NCBI GenBank assembly: GCA_023678885.1
Contig: CM043009.1
Location: 18,531,117 to 18,595,116 of the forward strand
Direction: 5' to 3'
Length of the DNA: 64,000 nt
Origin: Pogostemon cablin
Lineage: Eukaryota; Streptophyta; Magnoliopsida; Lamiales; Lamiaceae
Shown here piece after piece: positions 21,501-35,589 of this stretch (the stretch's first letter is position 1; the number at the start of each line of letters is the position of its first letter). The notes under the pieces are model-generated. The model was not told the origin of the DNA, did no database searches, and saw nothing but the letters and a program-made list of their open reading frames with translations. A program made the position numbers and the translations under genes.

Positions 21501-23452
21501 CATTATCTTTATTGCTTTATTTAATGCTTTCAATAAGGATTGTGGATTTGTTATTTCTTGCATTTTTGGCATGTAGGTTGATTGTGCTTGTGAGGAATAC
21601 GCGTATTGAAGACACGAAGAGTGCTTGATTTGAAATGTGATAGTAAGTCACACAACTTTTTGCAAACTTACCTCGAAACTCTTGTTTCAATTTAAGTTTG
21701 GGGGGATATGGCGTGGTGTGACATACTTTGTCTTGAAAGCATATACTTTTCGTATTTTTGAGCTAATTTTAAAATTTTTCTCATGAGTTTGGTTTGATTT
21801 TGGTATGATTGGTGGTGTTGAAGTGCATGATAGTCCATATTTGTTAAATGCAATTGTTGAGCTAACGGTGTTTGTTAAGTGTTTGAGCATGAGTGAAAGG
21901 TATTGGAAGCACGAATGGAGCTTGGAGCTAACGTTTTCTTTACCAAATGCCCATTGAGGGAGTATTCTACACCTTATCACTTCTAGTTGCTTGACATATT
22001 TTGATTTGTATTGATGTGATTAGCATGCTACTTCATGTGTTATGTTTTTTGGGATGTTTATTTTCATTAGTTAGGATTTTCTTTTCAATCAAAGGTTGGG
22101 ATGATTGTGAGCTTACATTGTATGGATGATTTGAATGTGTGCTTCATTGTTTAATGATAGTGATTTTTATTCTTGCATGTTATGTGTTTTTGTTTTGTTT
22201 ATTGTTTGTTGAGTCTTTATTTTATGTTTTGTGTGTTTTCTTATTTTTGTCTTGGTATGTTTGGAGGTTTGTTTTGGGATGTTGTGAGTCATTTTTGAAC
22301 ATGAGTGGTGATATGTTGTGGTAGTAAGTGATGACAAGTTATGATTAAGAATCTCTACACTTTCGAATTGTGACATGTTTTACTTAACTTGTTCAATTTT
22401 GAGATGGATGTGGTGTAATAAGTTTCTTAAGGTCCGAGCACAAGCTTGTGAGCGTTTGAGCCTCAACCGTGCATACATGGTATTTTTCTTCATGAGTGGA
22501 TTGGTTGTGTTTGATAAGCTAGAATTTGCTCAAGGACTATAGGAACGAGCCCGATTTGTGGAGATTAGTGACATGATCTAAGGCCATCCTTGTTATTATA
22601 GTCATTACCATATATTTCCTTACCATGAACATCATCCCTAGTCAACCACTTTGAGCCTTAAAGTTTTTTTATTGTGAATATAGCACATTACAAGCCATGA
22701 TTACCCACTTAAGCCTTACATATATACCATTTGTGTGGGTGATTGAGGAGATGGTAACTAGAAAGGTTTGATAAGGAAGAAAAAGAAAAAAACGGAAATG
22801 GTAACAAGCAAGAAAAAGGATGAAAAGAGCACAAACAAGAATGAACATGCAACTTCATGACAAGAAAAATGAGTAAAGCAACAACAAGATGCTCAAGGAA
22901 ATAAAAATTCAAAGAAAGGAAGCATGCATCATAAGAAGCTCAATCCAAAGGAATGTTGATGAGTAGTGCTTGTGAGTACCAAAGTTGAGAAAGGAAGAAA
23001 GAAAAGTGGAGAAGTTGAGGAAGTTGATCATCTCTTCGATTACTTACACTTGTTAGTCACTATTATCCATACTCTTCCTACCCTACCAAAGAGCCTATCA
23101 TTACATCCTTAATAAAAGACCTTTTTGATCACTAATGAAAACTTTGGTGGTTTGTGAATGTAGTCCACGAGCAAGCTTATAGCGAATCGAGCCAATCGAT
23201 TGATGAGTGTTGATTTACCTACTTTAAAGAGTGTTGAGTGAAATTTATAACCTATGTGAGGCTTGGACTAAAAGGGACTATATTACACTTTTATTCTCTT
23301 TAGATTGAACTTGTTAATTTTTCATGTTATGAGTTTAATGTTGTAGGATGCCTTAGCATAATTTGTAATTCTTATTATTATTGATGTGTTGTTACTTATG
23401 TTCGTTTAGTCTTTTCCTAGGTGAAAATCACTCTTCATGGTTTATCATTTTC
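21501..23452 (+). other. Long non-coding 3' region of the array element (unit 1)
   Basis: About 1.95 kb without a convincing gene. It contains an internal polypurine tract at 21693-21705 (TAAGTTTGGGGGG) and a block at 23072-23110 (CTTCCTACCCTACCAAAGAG) that is also present at 61634-61670 in the complete Athila copy. Short frames on both strands have AT-driven, low-complexity products. The corresponding regions of units 2-5 are the same. Confidence 0.6.
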
Positions 23453-23490
23453 GTTGTGCGGGGACGCACAACACTTTAAGTTTGGGGGTG
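23453..23490 (+). other. Stem-loop and polypurine tract before LTR 2
   Basis: GTTGTGC-GGGGAC-GCACAAC is a perfect 7-bp stem with a 6-base loop, followed by TAAGTTTGGGGGTG directly before the next LTR. The tract primes plus-strand DNA synthesis. Repeated before LTRs 3-6 (tract ends 28592, 33694, 38795, 43897). Confidence 0.85.
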
Positions 23491-25195
23491 TGATGAGTGA
23501 TATTTTCACCTAGATTTTAGTGCCTTTTTATATGTGTTTTCGTATATTTTTATCCGTATTTTATGTGTTATTTGGTTGTGTTTTGTGTTTTCATGGAAAT
23601 GTGTGTGAATGAGCTTAAACCTACTATTTTCACTTTTTATTTGATGCTAAATAGGATAAGGAAGATGTAGGAAAAAGCGGAACTCAATTTGGAGTTGAAA
23701 CGAGGGAGAACGAGCCAAAACAGTGAAGGAATCAGGGCAGCAGCAACACGACTGGCCGTGTCGGTGGCACGAGCCGTGTCGCAGTGCACGACTCGTGTAG
23801 CTAACACGGGCCTGTCCAGAATGGTCGTGTAGCAACATCTATTCATCCAACACGACCACCACTTGGCCGTGTTGCGGAGCTCGACTCGTGTTGCAGCACA
23901 CGACCCGTGTAGCCAACACGGGCCTGTAAGCGATGGCCGTGCGGGAGCATCAGTTCACGCAACGGGCACCTTATGGCCGTGTTGCGCCACACGACTCTTG
24001 TCGTGTCTGGAATCAGAAAAAAATCAGAATCCTTCTAGAAGGCCCAAAAGGGTATAAATACCCCTCCATTCATATTTTATAAAAAAAATCCGAAATTCCA
24101 CCTTCCACACACACCTCACACACTATTTCTTCCATTTTCCACCATCATCTTCATCCATTCTTCATCCACCCATCTACACTTGATCCCCTCCATCAAATTC
24201 ACCATCCAAGTGATCAAGGAAGCAAGGGAGAGTGAGATCACAAGAAGAAGAAGGAGATCTCCATTGAAGCACTTCAAAGGGGGAATCTAATTCTAATTTT
24301 TGTGCATTTCTTTATAGATTGATCATGTTTTGTAAGGATCTTAATGTCTATGTTAATTTTCTTATGGATATGAGAGGCTAATCTCCTTTGTGAGATTAGC
24401 TCCATGATTGGTGTTGGATAATTTAGTTTTTATGCAAATTGATTTTAATCTTGAATGGGCTTTGTGTTATTTCTATCATTGATTGTTGATTGCTTGATGT
24501 ATATGATGATTTGTGTGATTAATTGTCATGGGCATGTGATTAGATTGAGAAATCAATTATGTGTTTAGGATAGTTCATTGAATCATTTCATCATACACTT
24601 CATGTGCATTAATTTAGAATGAGATAGAGATATCCTTCTAGATTTAGAACCCTTTGATAGAACATTTGATTAGCTTAATCGAGAGGTTGGTTGATTAAAT
24701 GAGGAGACCCAAACAATTAGTGAATTCATAGTACCTTAAAAGGGAATATTGCTTATGATTTAGTACCTAATTAGGGAACTCATAGAGTAATTAGTACCTA
24801 GTGGGAGGTGTTTGCTATTGTCTCGATCCTATGTGCGTTTGGGAGCCTTGTTGAGGGCCTACATCCTATCCATCTCGAGAGAGAGTTTAGGTGGAATTAG
24901 TGATCGCTTCTATACCTTGTCCATGAGAGATTAGAATTAATTGCATGATTACTTAATTATCTATGCCATGATTGTTGTTAATCTCATCCTTGCATCATTT
25001 GGAACCCTCTTATCTTTGCATTCATTTTATCTTTATTTCTTGCTTTAGCATAATTGCATTCATTTGCTCCTATCCTCTCTTCCGTCGTCCTTATAAAATC
25101 ACGATAAACTTGAGATCGCTTAAACTCTAGTACCTTCCTCCCTGTGGTTCGATAATTTCTTTAATTGGTCATGCCCACTATATTATGGCTAATCA
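23491..25195 (+). repeat. Array LTR 2
   Basis: 1705 bp, as LTR 1 but with T at 23998 where LTRs 1 and 6 have G. Confidence 0.92.
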
Positions 25196-25386
25196 AATGG
25201 CGCCGTTGCCGGGGAGGTAACGGTCGCTAATAGTTTGACGAAGGATTGTTTAGAGTGGTCTTAATAAGGACATTTTTTTTATTTTTTTGCATCTTATTTT
25301 TGCTTTGGAAAATTTTGTTCTAATTTTTCTTTCTTTTATAGGTGCATACCTTGAGAAGGAAGAAGAAGGAGAGCAACCCCAAAAAT

Positions 25387-26541
25387 ATGAGCTACATGGA
25401 TAATCTTCGAGATATGGTGAATAGAAGTGTTCATTCCGCTATGAACACACAAGGAAATTTTCAAGGATTTCAAATGCCAAATTGGGAGCCTAATTTGCAA
25501 CCGGATTACGGAGTACAAGATATGCAATTCCAACAACAAGGTTATGAGAATTTGGGAGTTCCTCATCAAATGCATCATCAAGTATACCCTCAAGGTGTGG
25601 AAGATGGTTTTCAAGGAAATTTTTCTAGAAATCAAGATGGAAATCAACCACATCTATGGGGCGATTTTCAAGACTCCAACACCTCTTATTCCGCCCAACT
25701 TGACTATAGAGAGAAGCTTAGAAATGAGTTGATCGAAAAGATTATGGAGCGCATGGAGAAGGAGAGTAAGTATAATGAAGCTTGGATGGATCGAATCGGA
25801 AATTGGTGTGACAGGGTGACAAGTGCAATAGTAGCATTCGGTGCTAGATTAGATTCCATTGAGCACCAAGTTAGTCAAGTTGTATCCACTGTTGAGAACA
25901 ACAAGCCTTCTACCTCCGGAACGAATCTATGCATGGCCATTAAAGATCGAAAAGAGGATGGTTTAGAAAGGTTTGATAAGGTTATGAAGGAAAAGAGAGA
26001 AAGGGTGCCCAAGTGGGTGAAAGCTAAAGAGTTGAAAGAAGAGTTGACGGAGGAATTCGATAGATTTGTCGAGTCTCTTGAAGAGATGGTAGAGAAAGTC
26101 AAGATTCAAAATCAAAAAGAGATTCATGCCATTATGGAAGAAAAGAAACCTCCGGAAACTAAGATCATGGATTCTACTCCCCACAAGCCAAAACCTTCTC
26201 ATTCTATTGAAATTTCAAATTCTCTTAAAAACTTCCATGATTTCATTGATAAAAATTTGTTTGGTGATTGTAGGAAAAAGGTTGCAAGAGGGCACCAACA
26301 CTTGTCAATGCCCGAATTCTTACCGGGGGATGTGGTTGAAGTTCAAAATGCATATAAAGCCCCATGGAAAAAGTGGAACAAGTGGAAAGGGCCATTCCTT
26401 GTGAAGAACGCCTTCGGAGACCAATTGCTTGAGCTATTTAACAAGAAGGGAACCGTTCTAGTGGTTGAATGGGAGAGCACAAGGCACTACTTCAAGAAGA
26501 AACCTATGAGAGTGCCTAAGGACTATTCAAGACCACCATGA
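25387..26541 (+). CDS. Array element protein, unit 2
   Basis: Same 384-residue protein as unit 1. The only coding difference seen is a silent C-to-T at 25890, shared with unit 3. Its primer binding site is at 25198 and its internal polypurine tract near 26795. Exact preservation in every unit shows the array is too young for decay, or is being homogenised. Confidence 0.7.
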   Translation: MSYMDNLRDMVNRSVHSAMNTQGNFQGFQMPNWEPNLQPDYGVQDMQFQQQGYENLGVPHQMHHQVYPQGVEDGFQGNFSRNQDGNQPHLWGDFQDSNTSYSAQLDYREKLRNELIEKIMERMEKESKYNEAWMDRIGNWCDRVTSAIVAFGARLDSIEHQVSQVVSTVENNKPSTSGTNLCMAIKDRKEDGLERFDKVMKEKRERVPKWVKAKELKEELTEEFDRFVESLEEMVEKVKIQNQKEIHAIMEEKKPPETKIMDSTPHKPKPSHSIEISNSLKNFHDFIDKNLFGDCRKKVARGHQHLSMPEFLPGDVVEVQNAYKAPWKKWNKWKGPFLVKNAFGDQLLELFNKKGTVLVVEWESTRHYFKKKPMRVPKDYSRPP

Positions 26542-28592
26542 GCTAAAGACTATCGTCCGGCTTGAAGACGTTAAACTTAGCGCTCGATGGGAGGCAACCC
26601 ATCATTATCTTTATTGCTTTATTTAATGCTTTCAATAAGGATTGTGGATTTGTTATTTCTTGCATTTTTGGCATGTAGGTTGATTGTGCTTGTGAGGAAT
26701 ACGCGTATTGAAGACACGAAGAGTGCTTGATTTGAAATGTGATAGTAAGTCACACAACTTTTTGCAAACTTACCTCGAAACTCTTGTTTCAATTTAAGTT
26801 TGGGGGGATATGGCGTGGTGTGACATACTTTGTCTTGAAAGCATATACTTTTCGTATTTTTGAGCTAATTTTAAAATTTTTCTCATGAGTTTGGTTTGAT
26901 TTTGGTATGATTGGTGGTGTTGAAGTGCATGATAGTCCATATTTGTTAAATGCAATTGTTGAGCTAACGGTGTTTGTTAAGTGTTTGAGCATGAGTGAAA
27001 GGTATTGGAAGCACGAATGGAGCTTGGAGCTAACGTTTTCTTTACCAAATGCCCATTGAGGGAGTATTCTACACCTTATCACTTCTAGTTGCTTGACATA
27101 TTTTGATTTGTATTGATGTGATTAGCATGCTACTTCATGTGTTATGTTTTTTGGGATGTTTATTTTCATTAGTTAGGATTTTCTTTTCAATCAAAGGTTG
27201 GGATGATTGTGAGCTTACATTGTATGGATGATTTGAATGTGTGCTTCATTGTTTAATGATAGTGATTTTTATTCTTGCATGTTATGTGTTTTTGTTTTGT
27301 TTATTGTTTGTTGAGTCTTTATTTTATGTTTTGTGTGTTTTCTTATTTTTGTCTTGGTATGTTTGGAGGTTTGTTTTGGGATGTTGTGAGTCATTTTTGA
27401 ACATGAGTGGTGATATGTTGTGGTAGTAAGTGATGACAAGTTATGATTAAGAATCTCTACACTTTCGAATTGTGACATGTTTTACTTAACTTGTTCAATT
27501 TTGAGATGGATGTGGTGTAATAAGTTTCTTAAGGTCCGAGCACAAGCTTGTGAGCGTTTGAGCCTCAACCGTGCATACATGGTATTTTTCTTCATGAGTG
27601 GATTGGTTGTGTTTGATAAGCTAGAATTTGCTCAAGGACTATAGGAACGAGCCCGATTTGTGGAGATTAGTGACATGATCTAAGGCCATCCTTGTTATTA
27701 TAGTCATTACCATATATTTCCTTACCATGAACATCATCCCTAGTCAACCACTTTGAGCCTTAAAGTTTTTTTATTGTGAATATAGCACATTACAAGCCAT
27801 GATTACCCACTTAAGCCTTACATATATACCATTTGTGTGGGTGATTGAGGAGATGGTAACTAGAAAGGTTTGATAAGGAAGAAAAAGAAAAAAACGGAAA
27901 TGGTAACAAGCAAGAAAAAGGATGAAAAGAGCACAAACAAGAATGAACATGCAACTTCATGACAAGAAAAATGAGTAAAGCAACAACAAGATGCTCAAGG
28001 AAATAAAAATTCAAAGAAAGGAAGCATGCATCATAAGAAGCTCAATCCAAAGGAATGTTGATGAGTAGTGCTTGTGAGTACCAAAGTTGAGAAAGGAAGA
28101 AAGAAAAGTGGAGAAGTTGAGGAAGTTGATCATCTCTTCGATTACTTACACTTGTTAGTCACTATTATCCATACTCTTCCTACCCTACCAAAGAGCCTAT
28201 CATTACATCCTTAATAAAAGACCTTTTTGATCACTAATGAAAACTTTGGTGGTTTGTGAATGTAGTCCACGAGCAAGCTTATAGCGAATCGAGCCAATCG
28301 ATTGATGAGTGTTGATTTACCTACTTTAAAGAGTGTTGAGTGAAATTTATAACCTATGTGAGGCTTGGACTAAAAGGGACTATATTACACTTTTATTCTC
28401 TTTAGATTGAACTTGTTAATTTTTCATGTTATGAGTTTAATGTTGTAGGATGCCTTAGCATAATTTGTAATTCTTATTATTATTGATGTGTTGTTACTTA
28501 TGTTCGTTTAGTCTTTTCCTAGGTGAAAATCACTCTTCATGGTTTATCATTTTCGTTGTGCGGGGACGCACAACACTTTAAGTTTGGGGGTG

Positions 28593-30297
28593 TGATGAGT
28601 GATATTTTCACCTAGATTTTAGTGCCTTTTTATATGTGTTTTCGTATATTTTTATCCGTATTTTATGTGTTATTTGGTTGTGTTTTGTGTTTTCATGGAA
28701 ATGTGTGTGAATGAGCTTAAACCTACTATTTTCACTTTTTATTTGATGCTAAATAGGATAAGGAAGATGTAGGAAAAAGCGGAACTCAATTTGGAGTTGA
28801 AACGAGGGAGAACGAGCCAAAACAGTGAAGGAATCAGGGCAGCAGCAACACGACTGGCCGTGTCGGTGGCACGAGCCGTGTCGCAGTGCACGACTCGTGT
28901 AGCTAACACGGGCCTGTCCAGAATGGTCGTGTAGCAACATCTATTCATCCAACACGACCACCACTTGGCCGTGTTGCGGAGCTCGACTCGTGTTGCAGCA
29001 CACGACCCGTGTAGCCAACACGGGCCTGTAAGCGATGGCCGTGCGGGAGCATCAGTTCACGCAACGGGCACCTTATGGCCGTGTTGCGCCACACGACTCT
29101 TGTCGTGTCTGGAATCAGAAAAAAATCAGAATCCTTCTAGAAGGCCCAAAAGGGTATAAATACCCCTCCATTCATATTTTATAAAAAAAATCCGAAATTC
29201 CACCTTCCACACACACCTCACACACTATTTCTTCCATTTTCCACCATCATCTTCATCCATTCTTCATCCACCCATCTACACTTGATCCCCTCCATCAAAT
29301 TCACCATCCAAGTGATCAAGGAAGCAAGGGAGAGTGAGATCACAAGAAGAAGAAGGAGATCTCCATTGAAGCACTTCAAAGGGGGAATCTAATTCTAATT
29401 TTTGTGCATTTCTTTATAGATTGATCATGTTTTGTAAGGATCTTAATGTCTATGTTAATTTTCTTATGGATATGAGAGGCTAATCTCCTTTGTGAGATTA
29501 GCTCCATGATTGGTGTTGGATAATTTAGTTTTTATGCAAATTGATTTTAATCTTGAATGGGCTTTGTGTTATTTCTATCATTGATTGTTGATTGCTTGAT
29601 GTATATGATGATTTGTGTGATTAATTGTCATGGGCATGTGATTAGATTGAGAAATCAATTATGTGTTTAGGATAGTTCATTGAATCATTTCATCATACAC
29701 TTCATGTGCATTAATTTAGAATGAGATAGAGATATCCTTCTAGATTTAGAACCCTTTGATAGAACATTTGATTAGCTTAATCGAGAGGTTGGTTGATTAA
29801 ATGAGGAGACCCAAACAATTAGTGAATTCATAGTACCTTAAAAGGGAATATTGCTTATGATTTAGTACCTAATTAGGGAACTCATAGAGTAATTAGTACC
29901 TAGTGGGAGGTGTTTGCTATTGTCTCGATCCTATGTGCGTTTGGGAGCCTTGTTGAGGGCCTACATCCTATCCATCTCGAGAGAGAGTTTAGGTGGAATT
30001 AGTGATCGCTTCTATACCTTGTCCATGAGAGATTAGAATTAATTGCATGATTACTTAATTATCTATGCCATGATTGTTGTTAATCTCATCCTTGCATCAT
30101 TTGGAACCCTCTTATCTTTGCATTCATTTTATCTTTATTTCTTGCTTTAGCATAATTGCATTCATTTGCTCCTATCCTCTCTTCCGTCGTCCTTATAAAA
30201 TCACGATAAACTTGAGATCGCTTAAACTCTAGTACCTTCCTCCCTGTGGTTCGATAATTTCTTTAATTGGTCATGCCCACTATATTATGGCTAATCA
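28593..30297 (+). repeat. Array LTR 3
   Basis: 1705 bp, no difference from LTR 2 seen. Confidence 0.92.
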
Positions 30298-30488
30298 AAT
30301 GGCGCCGTTGCCGGGGAGGTAACGGTCGCTAATAGTTTGACGAAGGATTGTTTAGAGTGGTCTTAATAAGGACATTTTTTTTATTTTTTTGCATCTTATT
30401 TTTGCTTTGGAAAATTTTGTTCTAATTTTTCTTTCTTTTATAGGTGCATACCTTGAGAAGGAAGAAGAAGGAGAGCAACCCCAAAAAT

Positions 30489-31643
30489 ATGAGCTACATG
30501 GATAATCTTCGAGATATGGTGAATAGAAGTGTTCATTCCGCTATGAACACACAAGGAAATTTTCAAGGATTTCAAATGCCAAATTGGGAGCCTAATTTGC
30601 AACCGGATTACGGAGTACAAGATATGCAATTCCAACAACAAGGTTATGAGAATTTGGGAGTTCCTCATCAAATGCATCATCAAGTATACCCTCAAGGTGT
30701 GGAAGATGGTTTTCAAGGAAATTTTTCTAGAAATCAAGATGGAAATCAACCACATCTATGGGGCGATTTTCAAGACTCCAACACCTCTTATTCCGCCCAA
30801 CTTGACTATAGAGAGAAGCTTAGAAATGAGTTGATCGAAAAGATTATGGAGCGCATGGAGAAGGAGAGTAAGTATAATGAAGCTTGGATGGATCGAATCG
30901 GAAATTGGTGTGACAGGGTGACAAGTGCAATAGTAGCATTCGGTGCTAGATTAGATTCCATTGAGCACCAAGTTAGTCAAGTTGTATCCACTGTTGAGAA
31001 CAACAAGCCTTCTACCTCCGGAACGAATCTATGCATGGCCATTAAAGATCGAAAAGAGGATGGTTTAGAAAGGTTTGATAAGGTTATGAAGGAAAAGAGA
31101 GAAAGGGTGCCCAAGTGGGTGAAAGCTAAAGAGTTGAAAGAAGAGTTGACGGAGGAATTCGATAGATTTGTCGAGTCTCTTGAAGAGATGGTAGAGAAAG
31201 TCAAGATTCAAAATCAAAAAGAGATTCATGCCATTATGGAAGAAAAGAAACCTCCGGAAACTAAGATCATGGATTCTACTCCCCACAAGCCAAAACCTTC
31301 TCATTCTATTGAAATTTCAAATTCTCTTAAAAACTTCCATGATTTCATTGATAAAAATTTGTTTGGTGATTGTAGGAAAAAGGTTGCAAGAGGGCACCAA
31401 CACTTGTCAATGCCCGAATTCTTACCGGGGGATGTGGTTGAAGTTCAAAATGCATATAAAGCCCCATGGAAAAAGTGGAACAAGTGGAAAGGGCCATTCC
31501 TTGTGAAGAACGCCTTCGGAGACCAATTGCTTGAGCTATTTAACAAGAAGGGAACCGTTCTAGTGGTTGAATGGGAGAGCACAAGGCACTACTTCAAGAA
31601 GAAACCTATGAGAGTGCCTAAGGACTATTCAAGACCACCATGA
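30489..31643 (+). CDS. Array element protein, unit 3
   Basis: Identical in translation to units 1, 2, 4 and 5. It carries the silent T at 30992 shared only with unit 2, which makes units 2 and 3 the closest pair in the array. Domain layout as described for unit 1. Confidence 0.7.
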   Translation: MSYMDNLRDMVNRSVHSAMNTQGNFQGFQMPNWEPNLQPDYGVQDMQFQQQGYENLGVPHQMHHQVYPQGVEDGFQGNFSRNQDGNQPHLWGDFQDSNTSYSAQLDYREKLRNELIEKIMERMEKESKYNEAWMDRIGNWCDRVTSAIVAFGARLDSIEHQVSQVVSTVENNKPSTSGTNLCMAIKDRKEDGLERFDKVMKEKRERVPKWVKAKELKEELTEEFDRFVESLEEMVEKVKIQNQKEIHAIMEEKKPPETKIMDSTPHKPKPSHSIEISNSLKNFHDFIDKNLFGDCRKKVARGHQHLSMPEFLPGDVVEVQNAYKAPWKKWNKWKGPFLVKNAFGDQLLELFNKKGTVLVVEWESTRHYFKKKPMRVPKDYSRPP

Positions 31644-33694
31644 GCTAAAGACTATCGTCCGGCTTGAAGACGTTAAACTTAGCGCTCGATGGGAGGCAAC
31701 CCATCATTATCTTTATTGCTTTATTTAATGCTTTCAATAAGGATTGTGGATTTGTTATTTCTTGCATTTTTGGCATGTAGGTTGATTGTGCTTGTGAGGA
31801 ATACGCGTATTGAAGACACGAAGAGTGCTTGATTTGAAATGTGATAGTAAGTCACACAACTTTTTGCAAACTTACCTCGAAACTCTTGTTTCAATTTAAG
31901 TTTGGGGGGATATGGCGTGGTGTGACATACTTTGTCTTGAAAGCATATACTTTTCGTATTTTTGAGCTAATTTTAAAATTTTTCTCATGAGTTTGGTTTG
32001 ATTTTGGTATGATTGGTGGTGTTGAAGTGCATGATAGTCCATATTTGTTAAATGCAATTGTTGAGCTAACGGTGTTTGTTAAGTGTTTGAGCATGAGTGA
32101 AAGGTATTGGAAGCACGAATGGAGCTTGGAGCTAACGTTTTCTTTACCAAATGCCCATTGAGGGAGTATTCTACACCTTATCACTTCTAGTTGCTTGACA
32201 TATTTTGATTTGTATTGATGTGATTAGCATGCTACTTCATGTGTTATGTTTTTTGGGATGTTTATTTTCATTAGTTAGGATTTTCTTTTCAATCAAAGGT
32301 TGGGATGATTGTGAGCTTACATTGTATGGATGATTTGAATGTGTGCTTCATTGTTTAATGATAGTGATTTTTATTCTTGCATGTTATGTGTTTTTGTTTT
32401 GTTTATTGTTTGTTGAGTCTTTATTTTATGTTTTGTGTGTTTTCTTATTTTTGTCTTGGTATGTTTGGAGGTTTGTTTTGGGATGTTGTGAGTCATTTTT
32501 GAACATGAGTGGTGATATGTTGTGGTAGTAAGTGATGACAAGTTATGATTAAGAATCTCTACACTTTCGAATTGTGACATGTTTTACTTAACTTGTTCAA
32601 TTTTGAGATGGATGTGGTGTAATAAGTTTCTTAAGGTCCGAGCACAAGCTTGTGAGCGTTTGAGCCTCAACCGTGCATACATGGTATTTTTCTTCATGAG
32701 TGGATTGGTTGTGTTTGATAAGCTAGAATTTGCTCAAGGACTATAGGAACGAGCCCGATTTGTGGAGATTAGTGACATGATCTAAGGCCATCCTTGTTAT
32801 TATAGTCATTACCATATATTTCCTTACCATGAACATCATCCCTAGTCAACCACTTTGAGCCTTAAAGTTTTTTTATTGTGAATATAGCACATTACAAGCC
32901 ATGATTACCCACTTAAGCCTTACATATATACCATTTGTGTGGGTGATTGAGGAGATGGTAACTAGAAAGGTTTGATAAGGAAGAAAAAGAAAAAAACGGA
33001 AATGGTAACAAGCAAGAAAAAGGATGAAAAGAGCACAAACAAGAATGAACATGCAACTTCATGACAAGAAAAATGAGTAAAGCAACAACAAGATGCTCAA
33101 GGAAATAAAAATTCAAAGAAAGGAAGCATGCATCATAAGAAGCTCAATCCAAAGGAATGTTGATGAGTAGTGCTTGTGAGTACCAAAGTTGAGAAAGGAA
33201 GAAAGAAAAGTGGAGAAGTTGAGGAAGTTGATCATCTCTTCGATTACTTACACTTGTTAGTCACTATTATCCATACTCTTCCTACCCTACCAAAGAGCCT
33301 ATCATTACATCCTTAATAAAAGACCTTTTTGATCACTAATGAAAACTTTGGTGGTTTGTGAATGTAGTCCACGAGCAAGCTTATAGCGAATCGAGCCAAT
33401 CGATTGATGAGTGTTGATTTACCTACTTTAAAGAGTGTTGAGTGAAATTTATAACCTATGTGAGGCTTGGACTAAAAGGGACTATATTACACTTTTATTC
33501 TCTTTAGATTGAACTTGTTAATTTTTCATGTTATGAGTTTAATGTTGTAGGATGCCTTAGCATAATTTGTAATTCTTATTATTATTGATGTGTTGTTACT
33601 TATGTTCGTTTAGTCTTTTCCTAGGTGAAAATCACTCTTCATGGTTTATCATTTTCGTTGTGCGGGGACGCACAACACTTTAAGTTTGGGGGTG

Positions 33695-35398
33695 TGATGA
33701 GTGATATTTTCACCTAGATTTTAGTGCCTTTTTATATGTGTTTTCGTATATTTTTATCCGTATTTTATGTGTTATTTGGTTGTGTTTTGTGTTTTCATGG
33801 AAATGTGTGTGAATGAGCTTAAACCTACTATTTTCACTTTTTATTTGATGCTAAATAGGATAAGGAAGATGTAGGAAAAAGCGGAACTCAATTTGGAGTT
33901 GAAACGAGGGAGAACGAGCCAAAACAGTGAAGGAATCAGGGCAGCAGCAACACGACTGGCCGTGTCGGTGGCACGAGCCGTGTCGCAGTGCACGACTCGT
34001 GTAGCTAACACGGGCCTGTCCAGAATGGTCGTGTAGCAACATCTATTCATCCAACACGACCACCACTTGGCCGTGTTGCGGAGCTCGACTCGTGTTGCAG
34101 CACACGACCCGTGTAGCCAACACGGGCCTGTAAGCGATGGCCGTGCGGGAGCATCAGTTCACGCAACGGGCACCTTATGGCCGTGTTGCGCCACACGACT
34201 CTTGTCGTGTCTGGAATCAGAAAAAAATCAGAATCCTTCTAGAAGGCCCAAAAGGGTATAAATACCCCTCCATTCATATTTTATAAAAAAAATCCGAAAT
34301 TCCACCTTCCACACACACCTCACACACTATTTCTTCCATTTTCCACCATCATCTTCATCCATTCTTCATCCACCCATCTACACTTGATCCCTCCATCAAA
34401 TTCACCATCCAAGTGATCAAGGAAGCAAGGGAGAGTGAGATCACAAGAAGAAGAAGGAGATCTCCATTGAAGCACTTCAAAGGGGGAATCTAATTCTAAT
34501 TTTTGTGCATTTCTTTATAGATTGATCATGTTTTGTAAGGATCTTAATGTCTATGTTAATTTTCTTATGGATATGAGAGGCTAATCTCCTTTGTGAGATT
34601 AGCTCCATGATTGGTGTTGGATAATTTAGTTTTTATGCAAATTGATTTTAATCTTGAATGGGCTTTGTGTTATTTCTATCATTGATTGTTGATTGCTTGA
34701 TGTATATGATGATTTGTGTGATTAATTGTCATGGGCATGTGATTAGATTGAGAAATCAATTATGTGTTTAGGATAGTTCATTGAATCATTTCATCATACA
34801 CTTCATGTGCATTAATTTAGAATGAGATAGAGATATCCTTCTAGATTTAGAACCCTTTGATAGAACATTTGATTAGCTTAATCGAGAGGTTGGTTGATTA
34901 AATGAGGAGACCCAAACAATTAGTGAATTCATAGTACCTTAAAAGGGAATATTGCTTATGATTTAGTACCTAATTAGGGAACTCATAGAGTAATTAGTAC
35001 CTAGTGGGAGGTGTTTGCTATTGTCTCGATCCTATGTGCGTTTGGGAGCCTTGTTGAGGGCCTACATCCTATCCATCTCGAGAGAGAGTTTAGGTGGAAT
35101 TAGTGATCGCTTCTATACCTTGTCCATGAGAGATTAGAATTAATTGCATGATTACTTAATTATCTATGCCATGATTGTTGTTAATCTCATCCTTGCATCA
35201 TTTGGAACCCTCTTATCTTTGCATTCATTTTATCTTTATTTCTTGCTTTAGCATAATTGCATTCATTTGCTCCTATCCTCTCTTCCGTCGTCCTTATAAA
35301 ATCACGATAAACTTGAGATCGCTTAAACTCTAGTACCTTCCTCCCTGTGGTTCGATAATTTCTTTAATTGGTCATGCCCACTATATTATGGCTAATCA
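33695..35398 (+). repeat. Array LTR 4
   Basis: 1704 bp. One C of a CCCC run is missing near 34388, which accounts for the single 5101-bp period in the array. Confidence 0.92.
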
Positions 35399-35589
35399 AA
35401 TGGCGCCGTTGCCGGGGAGGTAACGGTCGCTAATAGTTTGACGAAGGATTGTTTAGAGTGGTCTTAATAAGGACATTTTTTTTATTTTTTTGCATCTTAT
35501 TTTTGCTTTGGAAAATTTTGTTCTAATTTTTCTTTCTTTTATAGGTGCATACCTTGAGAAGGAAGAAGAAGGAGAGCAACCCCAAAAAT

